Assembly: GCA_947365245.1 (NCBI GenBank)
Contig: CANAWG010000009.1
Location: 54,416 to 118,415, forward strand
Source of the DNA: an uncultured Oscillibacter sp.
GTDB taxonomy: Bacteria; Bacillota; Clostridia; Oscillospirales; Oscillospiraceae
Length of the DNA stretch: 64,000 nucleotides
Direction of reading: 5' to 3'
The position numbers and the translations under genes are program-made. This document shows, piece by piece, positions 36,680 to 45,290 of this stretch (within the stretch, counting starts at the first letter, position 1; each line of letters starts with the position of its first letter). Below the pieces are notes generated by a model that saw only the letters and a list, made by a program, of their open reading frames with translations, did not search any database and had not been told where the DNA came from.

Positions 36680-36840
36680 GGAAGATTTGATTAAATCAAC
36701 GTGCGCAGATTTGCGTCGGAAATTTCTCCTGGCAAGGCAAAAAATCGCAGGAATCCTTTGTGGATTTCAAGATTTTTCAACGACGCCAGGGAAATTTATG
36801 GCGTGAAGATGCGTGCGGAGATTTATTCAGAGGTTCCCTA
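36677..36840. repeat. 164-bp palindromic MITE-like repeat
   Basis: Ends are TAGGGAA (36677-36683) and its inverse TTCCCTA (36834-36840). Inside, the two arms of about 75 bp match in blocks: AAATC, CG..CGCA, AAATTTC, CTGGC, AAAAATC and AATCC recur in the same order on the opposite strand. It fills the gap between two convergent genes exactly, up to each stop codon, so it can serve as a two-way terminator. The form fits a MITE or large REP element. Confidence 0.75.
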
Positions 36841-36841
36841 A

Positions 36842-37300
36842 TCACTCGTCCTCCAGCAGCAGCTTGTTCAGCTCCTCCTTGAACGTGTCGATGTCCTTGA
36901 ACTGGCGGTACACGGAGGCGAAGCGGACGTAGGCCACCTGGTCCACTTTCCGCAGCCGCTCCATGACTTTCTCCCCCACGTCCTCGGTGCTGATCTCCCG
37001 CTCCATGCTGTTCTGGAGATCCTGCTCGATCTCCGCGGCGATCCGCTCCAGATCCGCCAGGGGCACCGGGCGCTTCTCACAGGCCCGAATCATGCCGGCA
37101 AGCACTTTCCTCCGGTCGAAGCTCTGGCGGCTGCCGTCTTTCTTCATCACCACCATGGGCAGGCTCTCCACCGTCTCATAGGTGGTGAACCGCTTGCCGC
37201 AGGAGAGGCACTCCCGCCGGCGGCGGATGCTGGCCCCTTCCTCGGCGGGCCGGGAATCGATGACCTTGCTCTCGCTGAATCCACAAAACGGACACTTCAT
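36842..37300 (-). CDS. nrdR: Transcriptional repressor NrdR
   Basis: Repressor of ribonucleotide reductase genes. From ATG 37300 (GGAGG 8 nt ahead) it has 152 residues: zinc ribbon C3, C6, C31 and C34 with KVIDSRP, then an ATP-cone (about 47-137). Stop codon abuts the MITE-like repeat. Upstream lies an inverted repeat that overlaps its own likely promoter. Confidence 0.96.
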   Translation of the reverse strand: MKCPFCGFSESKVIDSRPAEEGASIRRRRECLSCGKRFTTYETVESLPMVVMKKDGSRQSFDRRKVLAGMIRACEKRPVPLADLERIAAEIEQDLQNSMEREISTEDVGEKVMERLRKVDQVAYVRFASVYRQFKDIDTFKEELNKLLLEDE

Positions 37301-37394
37301 TATGATGGCCTCCATTCTCTCGCCGGCTGTCCGCCGGCGTAGTTTCTCTTAAAGCCTCTCTCTTTTGACCGGGTGGAATTCCTATCTTGTGGTT

Positions 37395-37424
37395 ATTATA
37401 CCATAGAAGTGCCGGATATGGTAT
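37395..37424 (-). promoter_or_regulatory. nrdR promoter region with an inverted repeat
   Basis: On the minus strand a TATAAT box (37395-37400) overlaps an inverted repeat, ATACCATA (37398-37405) with TATGGTAT (37417-37424), spacer 11. A repressor bound here would block the promoter. The -35 box is not obvious. Confidence 0.5.
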
Positions 37425-37477
37425 ACATAATTTTGCTTTTCCAAAAGTTTTTTCCGGCGCCCCGGCGCCTCCCTCCC

Positions 37478-38017
37478 TCATGGGAACACCGGCTCCTCCC
37501 GGTCATTGAAGAGAAAGACGGCGTACCGCGCCCCCTGGATGGAGCGGACACAGGCGAAGCAGAAGAGCGCCGGCAGCGGAAAGGGCCGAGCGCTGTCGTA
37601 GGGCAGCGCCAGGGACCGGCGGCCCTCCTCCTCCCGGACCAGCGCCCCCGCGAGGCCCCGCAGCCGCTTGCGAAGCCACGGCGCTTGAAACAGCGTCTCC
37701 GGGTCCTGGACGGCCCGCCAGGTTCCCCGGTCCTCCTCCGCCACGGGCCGGACCTCCCCCCGCAACAGCTGCCCCAGAGGCTCCGTCAGCCGCTGCGAAA
37801 ACCGCCGCCGGATCACCGCCTCCCGCCCTGCGGGCTCCAAAACGCCCAGGCGCAAAGACCCCTCCCGACCCACGGCCCAGGCGCACCACAGCCCCTCCCC
37901 CGGCAGGCGGCAGCGGGCGTCGAACCAGGTATACAGGGCCTCCCGCTCCACCGTCAGCTCCCCCGCCGCCCTGCCGTCCAGCAGCAGCGGAAACTTATCG
38001 ATGCATCCCCTGTTCAA
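37478..38017 (-). CDS. Protein of unknown function, TTG start
   Basis: A 179-residue frame starting at TTG 38017, which follows GGGGAGGTG at the right distance (8 nt); an earlier ATG at 38056 is less well placed. The sequence is rich in Trp, Arg and Glu (YTWFDARCRLPGEGLWCAWAVGREGSLRLGVLEP) and seems a soluble beta-containing protein that lacks recognisable motifs. It is upstream of nrdR but separated by a promoter. Many clostridial genomes hold similar uncharacterised proteins; no function is proposed. Confidence 0.65.
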   Translation of the reverse strand: MNRGCIDKFPLLLDGRAAGELTVEREALYTWFDARCRLPGEGLWCAWAVGREGSLRLGVLEPAGREAVIRRRFSQRLTEPLGQLLRGEVRPVAEEDRGTWRAVQDPETLFQAPWLRKRLRGLAGALVREEEGRRSLALPYDSARPFPLPALFCFACVRSIQGARYAVFLFNDREEPVFP

Positions 38018-38105
38018 AAAAACACCTCCCCGCCGGGCGGCGGGGCAAACGCACACCCCGCCTATGCAAGCCTATGCACAGGCGGGGCGGATCATGTCCG
38101 ATTTC

Positions 38106-38579
38106 TCAGGCGATGGTGTAGGCCCCCCGCACCAACAGCTTGGTGGTGGCGGCGGTGGCCCGGACGGCCCGGTTCTCGATGGTCATTATGTAGAGGTGAT
38201 TCTGCACCAGGGCGCCGCCGTTGTTCAGCGTGGTTCCGGCGGTCTCGTCAATAAGTCCCGGCGCGGAGGGCGTCACGCAGACGGCCGTCCCCACCCGCAG
38301 CATCACCTCACAGCCGATGTCCCCCGTCAGGGTCTGGCCGCCCGCGAGGGTCACCACGGTAAAGACGGCGGACTCCCCCCCGGCGCTCTGGCCGCCCCGG
38401 GCGGCGATCTTCTCGTCCACCCGGGCCATGATGGTGTTCATGAACGTCTCGTTCAGATAGCTCAGGGTCACCAGCGGGTCCTGGGCGGACCCGGCCTCCG
38501 CGGCAAACGCCGTGGTCATCAGCGCGGCGCACAGGGCCGCCGCGGCCGCCAGGCGCAATAGACGGTTTTTCTTTCTCAT
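38106..38579 (-). CDS. Secreted protein of unknown function
   Basis: A signal peptide (1-26, LAAAAALCAALMTTAFA) precedes a small 130-residue domain that is beta-rich and Thr/Ala-rich, with AVFTVVTLAGGQTLTGDIGCEV and MTIENRAVRATAATTKLLVRGAYTIA. It resembles SpoIID- or copper-amine-like beta proteins only loosely; I make no family call. The gene stands alone between the TTG-start gene and mazF, and a hairpin of ACCCCGCC/GGCGGGGC type (38055-38084) follows it. Confidence 0.75.
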   Translation of the reverse strand: MRKKNRLLRLAAAAALCAALMTTAFAAEAGSAQDPLVTLSYLNETFMNTIMARVDEKIAARGGQSAGGESAVFTVVTLAGGQTLTGDIGCEVMLRVGTAVCVTPSAPGLIDETAGTTLNNGGALVQNHLYIMTIENRAVRATAATTKLLVRGAYTIA

Positions 38580-38645
38580 TATGTACCTCCTCTGTAAAAC
38601 CGTCCTCCCGGAAAAGAGACCTCCTCCGGGAGGACCGGCAATTCA

Positions 38646-38694
38646 CACAAGCTGGTCGTGGGGCAGTCCAAAGCTCACCGCGATGGCCGTATCG
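38646..38694 (-). pseudogene. Duplicated 3' fragment of mazF
   Basis: These 49 nt match the 3' end of mazF (38863-38911) at 47 of 49 positions and would encode the same tail, [16 protein letters not shown], followed by a stop at 38643-38645. No start or upstream MazF sequence remains. It is a remnant of a duplication, about 220 bp from the parent. Confidence 0.75.
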
Positions 38695-38746
38695 CTTTCC
38701 CACGCCGGCCCCTTGGGCCGCCGCGGGAGCCCTTTCCATCTCACTC

Positions 38747-38775
38747 AAATCGGCGGAAGTCAATTCCGCCGATTT
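38747..38775 (-). terminator. Hairpin downstream of mazF
   Basis: Twelve-bp stem AAATCGGCGGAA (38747-38758) with TTCCGCCGATTT (38764-38775), 85 bp past the mazF stop. It has no clear U-run, so termination is only possible. Confidence 0.45.
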
Positions 38776-38859
38776 CAGGGTTTCGCTCACGCGAAACGCC
38801 TGACGCCGCCCTGGCGGCGGGGTCGATCCGGCCCCCGCTCCCACAGCCCGGCGGGTCTT

Positions 38860-39237
38860 TTACACCAGCTGGTCGTGGGGCAGTCCAAAGCTCACCGCAA
38901 TGGCCGTATCGACTTTTTCCATCACACGCTCCTCCACATGGCCCATGCGCTCCCGCAGCCGTTTTTTGTCCAACGTCCGCACCTGCTCCAGCAGGACAAC
39001 GGAGTCCCGGCTCAGGCCGCAGCTCTGGTCCACGGGGAGGTCGATATGTGTCGGCAGCCGGGCCTTGCCCGTCTGGGAGGTAATGGCCGCCGCGATCACA
39101 GTGGGGCTGTAGCGGTTTCCGGTGTCGTTCTGGATAATCAGAACCGGCCGGACGCCGCCCTGCTCGCTGCCCACCACCGGGGAGAGATCGGCATAGTAAA
39201 TATCGCCGCGCTTGACACTCGTATCCACAAAGTTCAC
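38860..39237 (-). CDS. ndoA: MazF/NdoA endoribonuclease toxin
   Basis: Sequence-specific mRNA interferase of 125 residues. [30 protein letters not shown] and the PTHIDLP and [12 protein letters not shown] segments are the MazF/PemK signature. The gene follows alr, the order seen in Bacillus where ndoAI encodes the antitoxin. No antitoxin frame is visible in the 167 bp between alr and this gene, so the antitoxin is distant, absent or unrecognised. Its 3' end is duplicated at 38646-38694. Confidence 0.92.
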   Translation of the reverse strand: MNFVDTSVKRGDIYYADLSPVVGSEQGGVRPVLIIQNDTGNRYSPTVIAAAITSQTGKARLPTHIDLPVDQSCGLSRDSVVLLEQVRTLDKKRLRERMGHVEERVMEKVDTAIAVSFGLPHDQLV

Positions 39238-39404
39238 ACTCCGCCGAAAGAAGTACCCGTCACCGAACGCATCTCGGTGAGGCCACTTTCATTCTCCCAC
39301 GCAGTTCCGGAATTTATACGCTGCCCCGCAGGTAAAATTCCGGCGTCTCCGCCCCGCAGTATTCTATGCGCGAAGCAGGGCCGGAGTGTGTGCCCCATCC
39401 AAAC

Positions 39405-40574
39405 TCAGAGCAGAAGCCGCAGACTCCGCTCCACCACTTTGCCCCCCTGGATGTACAGCCGGGGCACCCGCTTGCTGACTGCGCAGGTCAGCTCGTAGGG
39501 AATGGTCCCCAGCGTTGCCGCCAGCTCGTCCACGCTCTGGCGCGGCCCGAAGATCTCCACCTCGTCCCCCACCCGGACCTCCGGCAGTCCGGTGAGGTCC
39601 ACCATGGTCATGTCCATGCAGATCCGCCCCAGGATGGGGGCCGGTCCCTGGGCCGTCTGCACCGCCGCGCGGTTGGAAAGGCCCCGGAAGAGCCCGTCGG
39701 CGTAGCCGATGGGCAGCACCCCCACCCGGGTCTTTTCCGCGGTGCGGAAAGTCCTGCCGTAGCTGATATCCGTATCCGGGTCGAAGATCTTGATGGTGGA
39801 GACGCTGGATTTCAGCGCCATCACCGGCCGCAGCCCCAGCCGCTGCCGGTCCCCCCCCGCCCCGTACAGGGCGATGCCTGGGCGCACCATGTCCAGGTAC
39901 ATCTCCGGATACCGGGCCAGGGCGCCGCTGTTGGCGCAGTGCCGCAGGGCAAAGGTCCTGCCCTTGGCGGCCAGGGCCTCCAGCACCCGGGTGAAGAGGT
40001 TGAACTGCTGCCGGGTATAGGCCTCGCTGCCGGCGCCGTCCTCGTCGGCCACGGAGAAGTGGGTGAAGATCCCCTCCGCCTCCAGATTCGGCAGGGCGCA
40101 GGCGCGGGCGATGGCCTCCACGCCGCCGTCAAAGTGCCCCTCCCGCACCAGAAAGCCCAGGCGGGACATGCCGGTGTCCACCTTGATGTGCACCTTCAGC
40201 GTCCCCCCGCAGTCAGCGGCGGCGGCGCTGTACGCCTCGGCCTTGGCCAGGGCGGAGACCGCCTGGGTGACGCGGTTGGCAATCAGCTGGGGCACCATCT
40301 CCGGCGGGGTGTGTCCCAGGATCAAAATGGGGGCCTGGATCCCCCCCTGGCGCAGCTCCCGGGCCTCGTCCAGACTGGAGACGGCCAGATAGTCCGTCCC
40401 CAGCCGCTCCAGCTGCGCGGCCGTCTGCACCGCGCCGTGGCCGTAGGCGTCCGCTTTCACCACGCCCAGGTACCGGACGCCGGGGCCGGTGATCTCCCGG
40501 GCCCGGCGGTAGTTGTGGGCCAGGGCGTCCAGGTCGATCTCCGCCCAGGTCCTTCGCAAAATCGTATCGTCCAT
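39405..40574 (-). CDS. alr: Alanine racemase
   Basis: PLP enzyme making D-alanine for peptidoglycan. Lys40 in VVKADAYGHG binds PLP and Tyr272 in SYGRTF is the partner base; RPGIALYG is also present. The 389 residues are full length. The start ATG 40574 gives MDDTILRRTWAEIDLDALAHNY. It lies between the lipoprotein gene and mazF. Confidence 0.97.
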   Translation of the reverse strand: MDDTILRRTWAEIDLDALAHNYRRAREITGPGVRYLGVVKADAYGHGAVQTAAQLERLGTDYLAVSSLDEARELRQGGIQAPILILGHTPPEMVPQLIANRVTQAVSALAKAEAYSAAAADCGGTLKVHIKVDTGMSRLGFLVREGHFDGGVEAIARACALPNLEAEGIFTHFSVADEDGAGSEAYTRQQFNLFTRVLEALAAKGRTFALRHCANSGALARYPEMYLDMVRPGIALYGAGGDRQRLGLRPVMALKSSVSTIKIFDPDTDISYGRTFRTAEKTRVGVLPIGYADGLFRGLSNRAAVQTAQGPAPILGRICMDMTMVDLTGLPEVRVGDEVEIFGPRQSVDELAATLGTIPYELTCAVSKRVPRLYIQGGKVVERSLRLLL

Positions 40575-40623
40575 TCCGAAGAGTCACCTTCAAACAGCGC
40601 TTCCGCGGACGGCCGGAGGGCCC

Positions 40624-41244
40624 TCAGGCCGCCCCGGTCTCCCCGGTTGGTTCCATTGTACCACAAAAAGAAAAGCTCGTAAAGTCCGCCGTCAAAATGA
40701 CCTCCCCGTCCACGGCGATCTCCCCCCGGAGGGGCGTCCCGTCCTCCTGCCGCAGCCAGACGGTGGAGACGATCTTCCCATCCTGGAGGCCGCTCTGGTC
40801 CACGGTGAGCCGCAGGCAGGGCGTCTCATTCCACTCCTCCCGGTTCTCCTCCAGGAGCCACCCGTCCCGCAGCGCGCTCATGAGCCGGGGAAGGCACACG
40901 GCGGGGCTGATCTCCTGGCTGCTGAGGGTCCCGGCGTTCAGACAGACGTCCTCGTACTCCACCCGCCAGTCGCCGCCGCTGAGCACCGCACGGACCCCGG
41001 CGATGGAGGAGGGTTCCAGCACCTCCACGGTGCTCTCGCCGTCCGGCGTGTACTCACACCGCAGCAGCGCCTCCCACTCCAGTCCCTCCTGGCCGCAGGT
41101 CACGGCGGCCTCCATGGTGCAGCCGGTCATGTCGTGGTACTGCTGGCGCAGATCCACCGTCTCCGCCTCCCCCGTCCCGCCGCCGGCGCAGGCCGTCAGC
41201 AGCAGAAGCAGGGCCATCATTGGTACACAGAACCCTCTGCGCAC
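40624..41244 (-). CDS. Small lipoprotein of unknown function
   Basis: A 206-residue lipoprotein. Start GTG 41244 follows GGGAGGAG; the signal is MALLLLLTAC with the lipobox LLTAC, so Cys is lipidated and the protein faces outside. The mature part has YHDMTGCTMEAAVTCGQEGLEWEALLRC and further Cys residues. It lies between alr and nnrDE, with which it forms a nnrDE-lipoprotein-alr-mazF order seen in related clostridia. No fold recognised; a wall or sensor role is possible. Confidence 0.82.
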   Translation of the reverse strand: MRRGFCVPMMALLLLLTACAGGGTGEAETVDLRQQYHDMTGCTMEAAVTCGQEGLEWEALLRCEYTPDGESTVEVLEPSSIAGVRAVLSGGDWRVEYEDVCLNAGTLSSQEISPAVCLPRLMSALRDGWLLEENREEWNETPCLRLTVDQSGLQDGKIVSTVWLRQEDGTPLRGEIAVDGEVILTADFTSFSFCGTMEPTGETGAA

Positions 41245-41290
41245 CGAAACTCCTCCCTTTTCAAAAAACACTCTCCGCGAAGCCGCATCC

Positions 41291-42835
41291 CTACAGGCCC
41301 AGCTCCCGAAAGACCCCCGGCAGCTCTTCGATCACATCCTCCGGCGTCATGCACCAGGCCGTCAGACGTTCCGCCGCCAGGTCCCCGGCCCGGCCGTGGA
41401 GCCACACGCCCCCCGCCGCCGCCTGCACCGGCGCGGCCCCCTGGGCCAAGAGGGATGCAATGAGCCCTGTGAGCACGTCGCCGCTGCCGCCCTTGGCCAG
41501 GCCCGAATTGCCGGTGGTGTTCACCAGCGCGTTGCCGGAGGGCACGGCGGTAACAGTCCGGTGGCCTTTCAGCACCAGAATGCAGCCGTGGGCCTCCGCA
41601 AAGGCGCGGGCCGCGCCCACCCGGTCGGCGCCGGAGAGATCACCGCCGAGGCGGGCAAACTCCCCGTCGTGGGGCGTCAGGATGGTGACACGATCCCGCC
41701 GGGCGTCCAAAGTATCTATATGTCCCTCCAGCGCGTTTATGCCGTCGGCGTCCAGCACCACCGGTTTTTCCGTCCGCTCCAGGATCTCCCGTACCAGCTT
41801 CGCCGTGTCCTCGTCCCGGCCCAAACCGGGGCCCAGGGCCAGGACGCCGCAGTCCCTCAGCCTGTCCAGGATCGCCGGCAGGGCTCTGCGGCTCAGCCGC
41901 CCGTTCCGGTCCGCCAGGGGGAAAGGCATGGCGGAGACGCACCGGGCGGCCTCTACCTCCCATATACCCTCCGGCACCCCCAGATACACCAGGCCGCAGC
42001 CGGACCGCACCGCCGCCGCGGCGGCAAGATAGGGCGCGCCGGTGTACCCCACCGCGCCGCCCACCACCAGGAGCTTTCCAAAGTCCCCCTTGTGGCCGTT
42101 CGGCTTCCGGGGCGGCACCGCCGCGGCGGCAAACTCCCGCTCCACCGTCTGCGTCCTGCAGGTCACACCATTCACAAGATCCCTGGGAATCCCGATGTCC
42201 CGGACCTCCACCTGGCCGGAGAGCAGCGCGCCGTCCCCTGCAAACTGGCCGATCTTGGGAAGCGTAAAGGTAATTGTCCTGTCAGCTCTGACGCCGCAGC
42301 CAAGGACGCGGCCCGTGTCCGCCGCCACGCCGCTGGCCACGTCTGCCGCCACAACCCGCCCGCGGCTGCGGTTGATTATGTCAATGGCGGCCGCAAAGTT
42401 CGACGCCGGATCAACAGGCCGGGACAGCCCCACACCGAAGATGGCGTCCACCACCACATGGCTGGTCAAAATCCAGTCGGCCTGCTCCGGGCGCTCCGGG
42501 TCGAAGGGCTCCAGCTCCACGCCGCATTCGCTGAGCCTCCGGGTCTCCTCCATGGCGTCGGGAGTCAGCCGCTCGTAACTGCCCACCAGGAACGCCCGGA
42601 CCGATACGCCCCGCAAAAACAGCAGCCGGGCGGCGGCGATGCCGTCCCCGCCGTTGTTCCCCGCGCCGCACAGCGCCGAAACCCGGGCCTTTCCCGGCCG
42701 AAAGGGCAGCAGCTCAAGCACGGCCTCCGCCACGCCTGCCGCCGCCCGCTCCATCAGATCGATAGAGGGAATCCCCCGCTCCTGGATCGCCCGCCGGTCC
42801 AGCTCCCGCATCTGGGAGGATGTGGCAAGTTTCAT
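41291..42835 (-). CDS. nnrD: Bifunctional NAD(P)H-hydrate epimerase/dehydratase
   Basis: Repairs damaged NAD(P)H hydrates. Residues 1-215 are the YjeF_N epimerase (GNNGGDG), residues 225-505 the ADP/ATP-dependent carbohydrate kinase-like dehydratase, with GKGGSGDVLTGLIASL near the end. Start ATG 42835 is preceded by GGAG and gives 514 residues, normal for the fusion. It is the first gene of the nnrDE-lipoprotein-alr-mazF run. Confidence 0.95.
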   Translation of the reverse strand: MKLATSSQMRELDRRAIQERGIPSIDLMERAAAGVAEAVLELLPFRPGKARVSALCGAGNNGGDGIAAARLLFLRGVSVRAFLVGSYERLTPDAMEETRRLSECGVELEPFDPERPEQADWILTSHVVVDAIFGVGLSRPVDPASNFAAAIDIINRSRGRVVAADVASGVAADTGRVLGCGVRADRTITFTLPKIGQFAGDGALLSGQVEVRDIGIPRDLVNGVTCRTQTVEREFAAAAVPPRKPNGHKGDFGKLLVVGGAVGYTGAPYLAAAAAVRSGCGLVYLGVPEGIWEVEAARCVSAMPFPLADRNGRLSRRALPAILDRLRDCGVLALGPGLGRDEDTAKLVREILERTEKPVVLDADGINALEGHIDTLDARRDRVTILTPHDGEFARLGGDLSGADRVGAARAFAEAHGCILVLKGHRTVTAVPSGNALVNTTGNSGLAKGGSGDVLTGLIASLLAQGAAPVQAAAGGVWLHGRAGDLAAERLTAWCMTPEDVIEELPGVFRELGL

Positions 42836-42984
42836 TGTATGCATCTCCGTTTCGAATGGAATCCGTGTTTTGTCCATTATACCGTCCCAGACGCCTTAGC
42901 GCAAGTCCAAAGCGGCGGTCCGGAGCGCTGTCACGCTCCCCGCTGAAAACCGCATTTTCCGAGCCGCCCCAGTGAAAGTAGCGC

Positions 42985-43013
42985 TTGACATTGGCGGGGA
43001 AGTCCAGTATAAT
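42985..43013 (+). promoter_or_regulatory. Consensus promoter of tRNA-Pro
   Basis: TTGACA (42985-42990), 17-bp spacer, TATAAT (43008-43013), 59 bp before the mature 5' end. Confidence 0.93.
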
Positions 43014-43072
43014 TGTCAGTGGCTCGTATGCAGGTCTTATGATTGGACGGCATACGCCCGCCGGCATCATAT

Positions 43073-43148
43073 CCGGGTATAGCGCAGTTGGTAGCGCGCG
43101 TGGTTCGGGACCACGAGGCCGTGGGTTCAAATCCCGCTACTCGGACCA
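43073..43148 (+). tRNA. tRNA-Pro (anticodon CGG), CCA encoded
   Basis: Cloverleaf folds fully: acceptor CCGGGTA/TACTCGG with one G-U pair, T8-A9, D-arm GCGC...GCGC, anticodon stem CGTGG/CCACG around loop TTCGGGA (CGG = Pro), T-arm GTGGG-TTCAAAT-CCCGC, discriminator A and encoded CCA. It reads the CCG codon. The mobile region starts right after its terminator. Confidence 0.95.
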
Positions 43149-43149
43149 T

Positions 43150-43205
43150 GCGGAGTGTCCTTATAGGATTTGAGTATCCTTGTGGGACACTCCGCATTAT
43201 TTTTG
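43150..43205 (+). terminator. Terminator of tRNA-Pro
   Basis: Eleven-bp stem GCGGAGTGTCC (43150-43160) with GGACACTCCGC (43185-43195) and an inner stem, followed by ATTATTTTTG. Confidence 0.9.
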
Positions 43206-43214
43206 CTCAAAATC

Positions 43215-44924
43215 CTATACGGCGATCCGCTCCGGGGAGTAGCTGACAGCTACTCCCTTTCTCGTCCCCATTGTGATCTCCGCAGCCGGAATTTTCCGGC
43301 GGTCAGGGACAGAGAAAGCGCCGATACAGTTATAATAGATGGTGATATGCTGGGTGGTAACGCCGTCCTGCTTCTCCGCGTGGTATACGTCGATGTGGTC
43401 GATCAGCTCCGCCACCATGCGCTGGGTAATCTCCGTTGCGTTGGTATAGCGTCGGACCGTTGCAAGGAACGTGTCAATGTCCATCCGCTTGCCCTCGCTC
43501 TTTTTCAAGTCCAGCCGCAGGGCCTTGATCCTCTTGGCGTTCTCCCCCTGCTCCTGCTCATACCGCTGGGACATTTTCGCAAACCGGGTGTCGCTGATCT
43601 TCTGGCTCACGTTGTCCTCGTAAAGCCTCTCAAAAAGCCCGTCCAGCTCCTTGTCCCGCGCCAGCAGCCCATCCAGCTCCCGCTGCTTCCTGGCCCGCTC
43701 ATTCTCCGTCACCTTTGCGGAACGGCCCATCATGGCCTTGATAAAGTCGTCCGCGTACTCGTTGGCGAAGCTGGCCAGCCGGTTCACCTCGTACAGCACC
43801 ACCCGCTCCAGAAATTCCAGCCGGATATAGTGGGTCTTGGAGCACTTGCGCAGGCCGGAATTGTGATTTTGGCAACTGAAAAACTTAATATCGTGGTTGC
43901 CCTGGTTGAAGTGGAAATTGAGGTTGCCGCCGCACTCCGGGCATTTCAGATAGCCGGAAAACACGCTGGGCTCCTGGGTGACGGTGGGCCGCCTCCGGCG
44001 GGTCCCCTTTTTCATGCTCTGCACCTTTTCCCAGGTGGGCCGGTCAATGATGGCCTCGTGGACGTTGAGGAAGATTGCCCGGTTCTCCTCCGGGTTCTCG
44101 ATCCGCTTCTTCATCTTGTAGGACTTGGAGTAGGATTTGAAGTTAATCACATCGCCGCAATACTCCTGCAAGGTGAGGATTTTTTTGATGGTGGTATGTC
44201 CCCATTTGGTGGGCTCCACGGTGCTCTTGGACCCGCCCCGGCTTGTCCCCTTGCTCCGCCAGTAGTAGGTAGGATTGAACACCCCATCCCGCTCCAGCGC
44301 GGCGGCAGTCTCGGCCAGCCCGTAGCCGTCCAGCGCCATTTGATAAATGCGGCGCACCACGGCGGCGGCCTCCGGGTCGATCACCCAAAAGCGGGGATCG
44401 TCCGGGTTCTTGATGTACCCATAGGGCGGCGGGGACAGCGGCACCCCGGAATTGCCTTTCATCTTGTTTACGATCCGGCGCTTCTTGGAAATATCGCGGG
44501 CGTAGTATTCGTTCATGATGTTTTTGAACGGGGTAAACTCGTTCTCGCCCTCGTCGCTGTCCACTCCATCGGAAACGGCCACCAGCCGCACATCATGGGC
44601 CGGGAAAAATTCTTCCGTCAGGCGGCCCACCTCTATGTAGTTCCGGCCCAGCCGGGAAAGGTCCTTGACGAACACCGCCGAAATATATCCGTTCTCTATG
44701 GCCTGGATCATCTTCTGGAAGCCGGGCCGGTTCATGGTCGTGCCCGTAATCCCATCGTCCACAAAAAACAAGGTGTCCGTATAACCTTTTTCTTTTGCGG
44801 CCTTTTGGAGAATTTTTTTCTGATTCTGGATGCTGTTGGATTCGGTGTCCATGTTATCGTCACGGCTCAAACGACAGTACAGGGCGGCCGTTCCAAACTC
44901 GTTTTTCTTGCTTGACAGCTTCAT
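43215..44924 (-). CDS. Large serine recombinase (element 1 integrase)
   Basis: Site-specific recombinase that would excise and insert element 1. From ATG 44924 (AAAGGAGG 6 nt ahead) it has 569 residues: resolvase domain with Ser20 in [17 protein letters not shown], a recombinase domain, a zinc ribbon (CPECGG ... CQNHNSGLRKC) and coiled-coil C-terminus. Related to TndX/TnpX. It ends at 43215, near the element's left edge and the tRNA-Pro terminator, with its C-terminus facing the edge. Confidence 0.95.
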   Translation of the reverse strand: MKLSSKKNEFGTAALYCRLSRDDNMDTESNSIQNQKKILQKAAKEKGYTDTLFFVDDGITGTTMNRPGFQKMIQAIENGYISAVFVKDLSRLGRNYIEVGRLTEEFFPAHDVRLVAVSDGVDSDEGENEFTPFKNIMNEYYARDISKKRRIVNKMKGNSGVPLSPPPYGYIKNPDDPRFWVIDPEAAAVVRRIYQMALDGYGLAETAAALERDGVFNPTYYWRSKGTSRGGSKSTVEPTKWGHTTIKKILTLQEYCGDVINFKSYSKSYKMKKRIENPEENRAIFLNVHEAIIDRPTWEKVQSMKKGTRRRRPTVTQEPSVFSGYLKCPECGGNLNFHFNQGNHDIKFFSCQNHNSGLRKCSKTHYIRLEFLERVVLYEVNRLASFANEYADDFIKAMMGRSAKVTENERARKQRELDGLLARDKELDGLFERLYEDNVSQKISDTRFAKMSQRYEQEQGENAKRIKALRLDLKKSEGKRMDIDTFLATVRRYTNATEITQRMVAELIDHIDVYHAEKQDGVTTQHITIYYNCIGAFSVPDRRKIPAAEITMGTRKGVAVSYSPERIAV

Positions 44925-45017
44925 AATTTCCTCCTTTCCAGCCGCCAAACAAGAGGTTTTATCCTACCTATATTATACCTCATTTGGCCGCCCATGTTAA
45001 GGATGTCACGGAAATCA

Positions 45018-45161
45018 TCAGGCCGGGTCCAGCTCGGCCAGCATCAGCTTCAAGAGAATATCCCCCATTGTCTCGCCCTCCTCCTTGTAAACAGGCGTGA
45101 CAACAAACTTGATTTTATCTACCTGATAGGTATACTCCTCTTTTGTGGCGGTATCAGCCAT
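45018..45161 (-). CDS. TnpW-like small transposon protein
   Basis: A 47-residue protein from ATG 45161 with GAGAGGAGGG ahead. Its pattern (short basic strand YTYQVDKIKFVVTPV, then EEGETMGDILLKLMLAELD) matches TnpW-family proteins encoded beside serine recombinases in Tn4451/Tn1549 elements. A related copy is at 60801-60986 in element 2. The role is unknown, possibly helping recombination. Confidence 0.75.
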   Translation of the reverse strand: MADTATKEEYTYQVDKIKFVVTPVYKEEGETMGDILLKLMLAELDPA

Positions 45162-45228
45162 AGCGCCCTCCTCTCCAGAATGGTGTTGATTGCCTCTCGT
45201 CTCCGCTGTCCTGTGGGGAAACGCAGAA

Positions 45229-45255
45229 AGGCAGCACCCAAAAAAGTGCTGCCTT
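45229..45255 (-). terminator. Terminator-like hairpin downstream of the sigma-like gene
   Basis: AAGGCAGCAC (45229-45238) pairs with GTGCTGCCTT (45246-45255) around a CCAAAAA loop. It lies in the leftward path of the sigma-like operon and next to palindrome copy 1. Confidence 0.65.
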
Positions 45256-45271
45256 TCAACCTTGCTCCACG

Positions 45272-45290
45272 TCTGGACACGGTGTCCAGA
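45272..45290. repeat. 19-bp palindrome copy 1
   Basis: TCTGGACACGGTGTCCAGA, perfect, intergenic between TnpW and the sigma-like gene. Confidence 0.9.

Noticed and set aside
43073..43148. tRNA-Pro 3' end as a proven att site
   Set aside because: No second copy of the tRNA 3' end was found in the window, and serine recombinases often target other sites.
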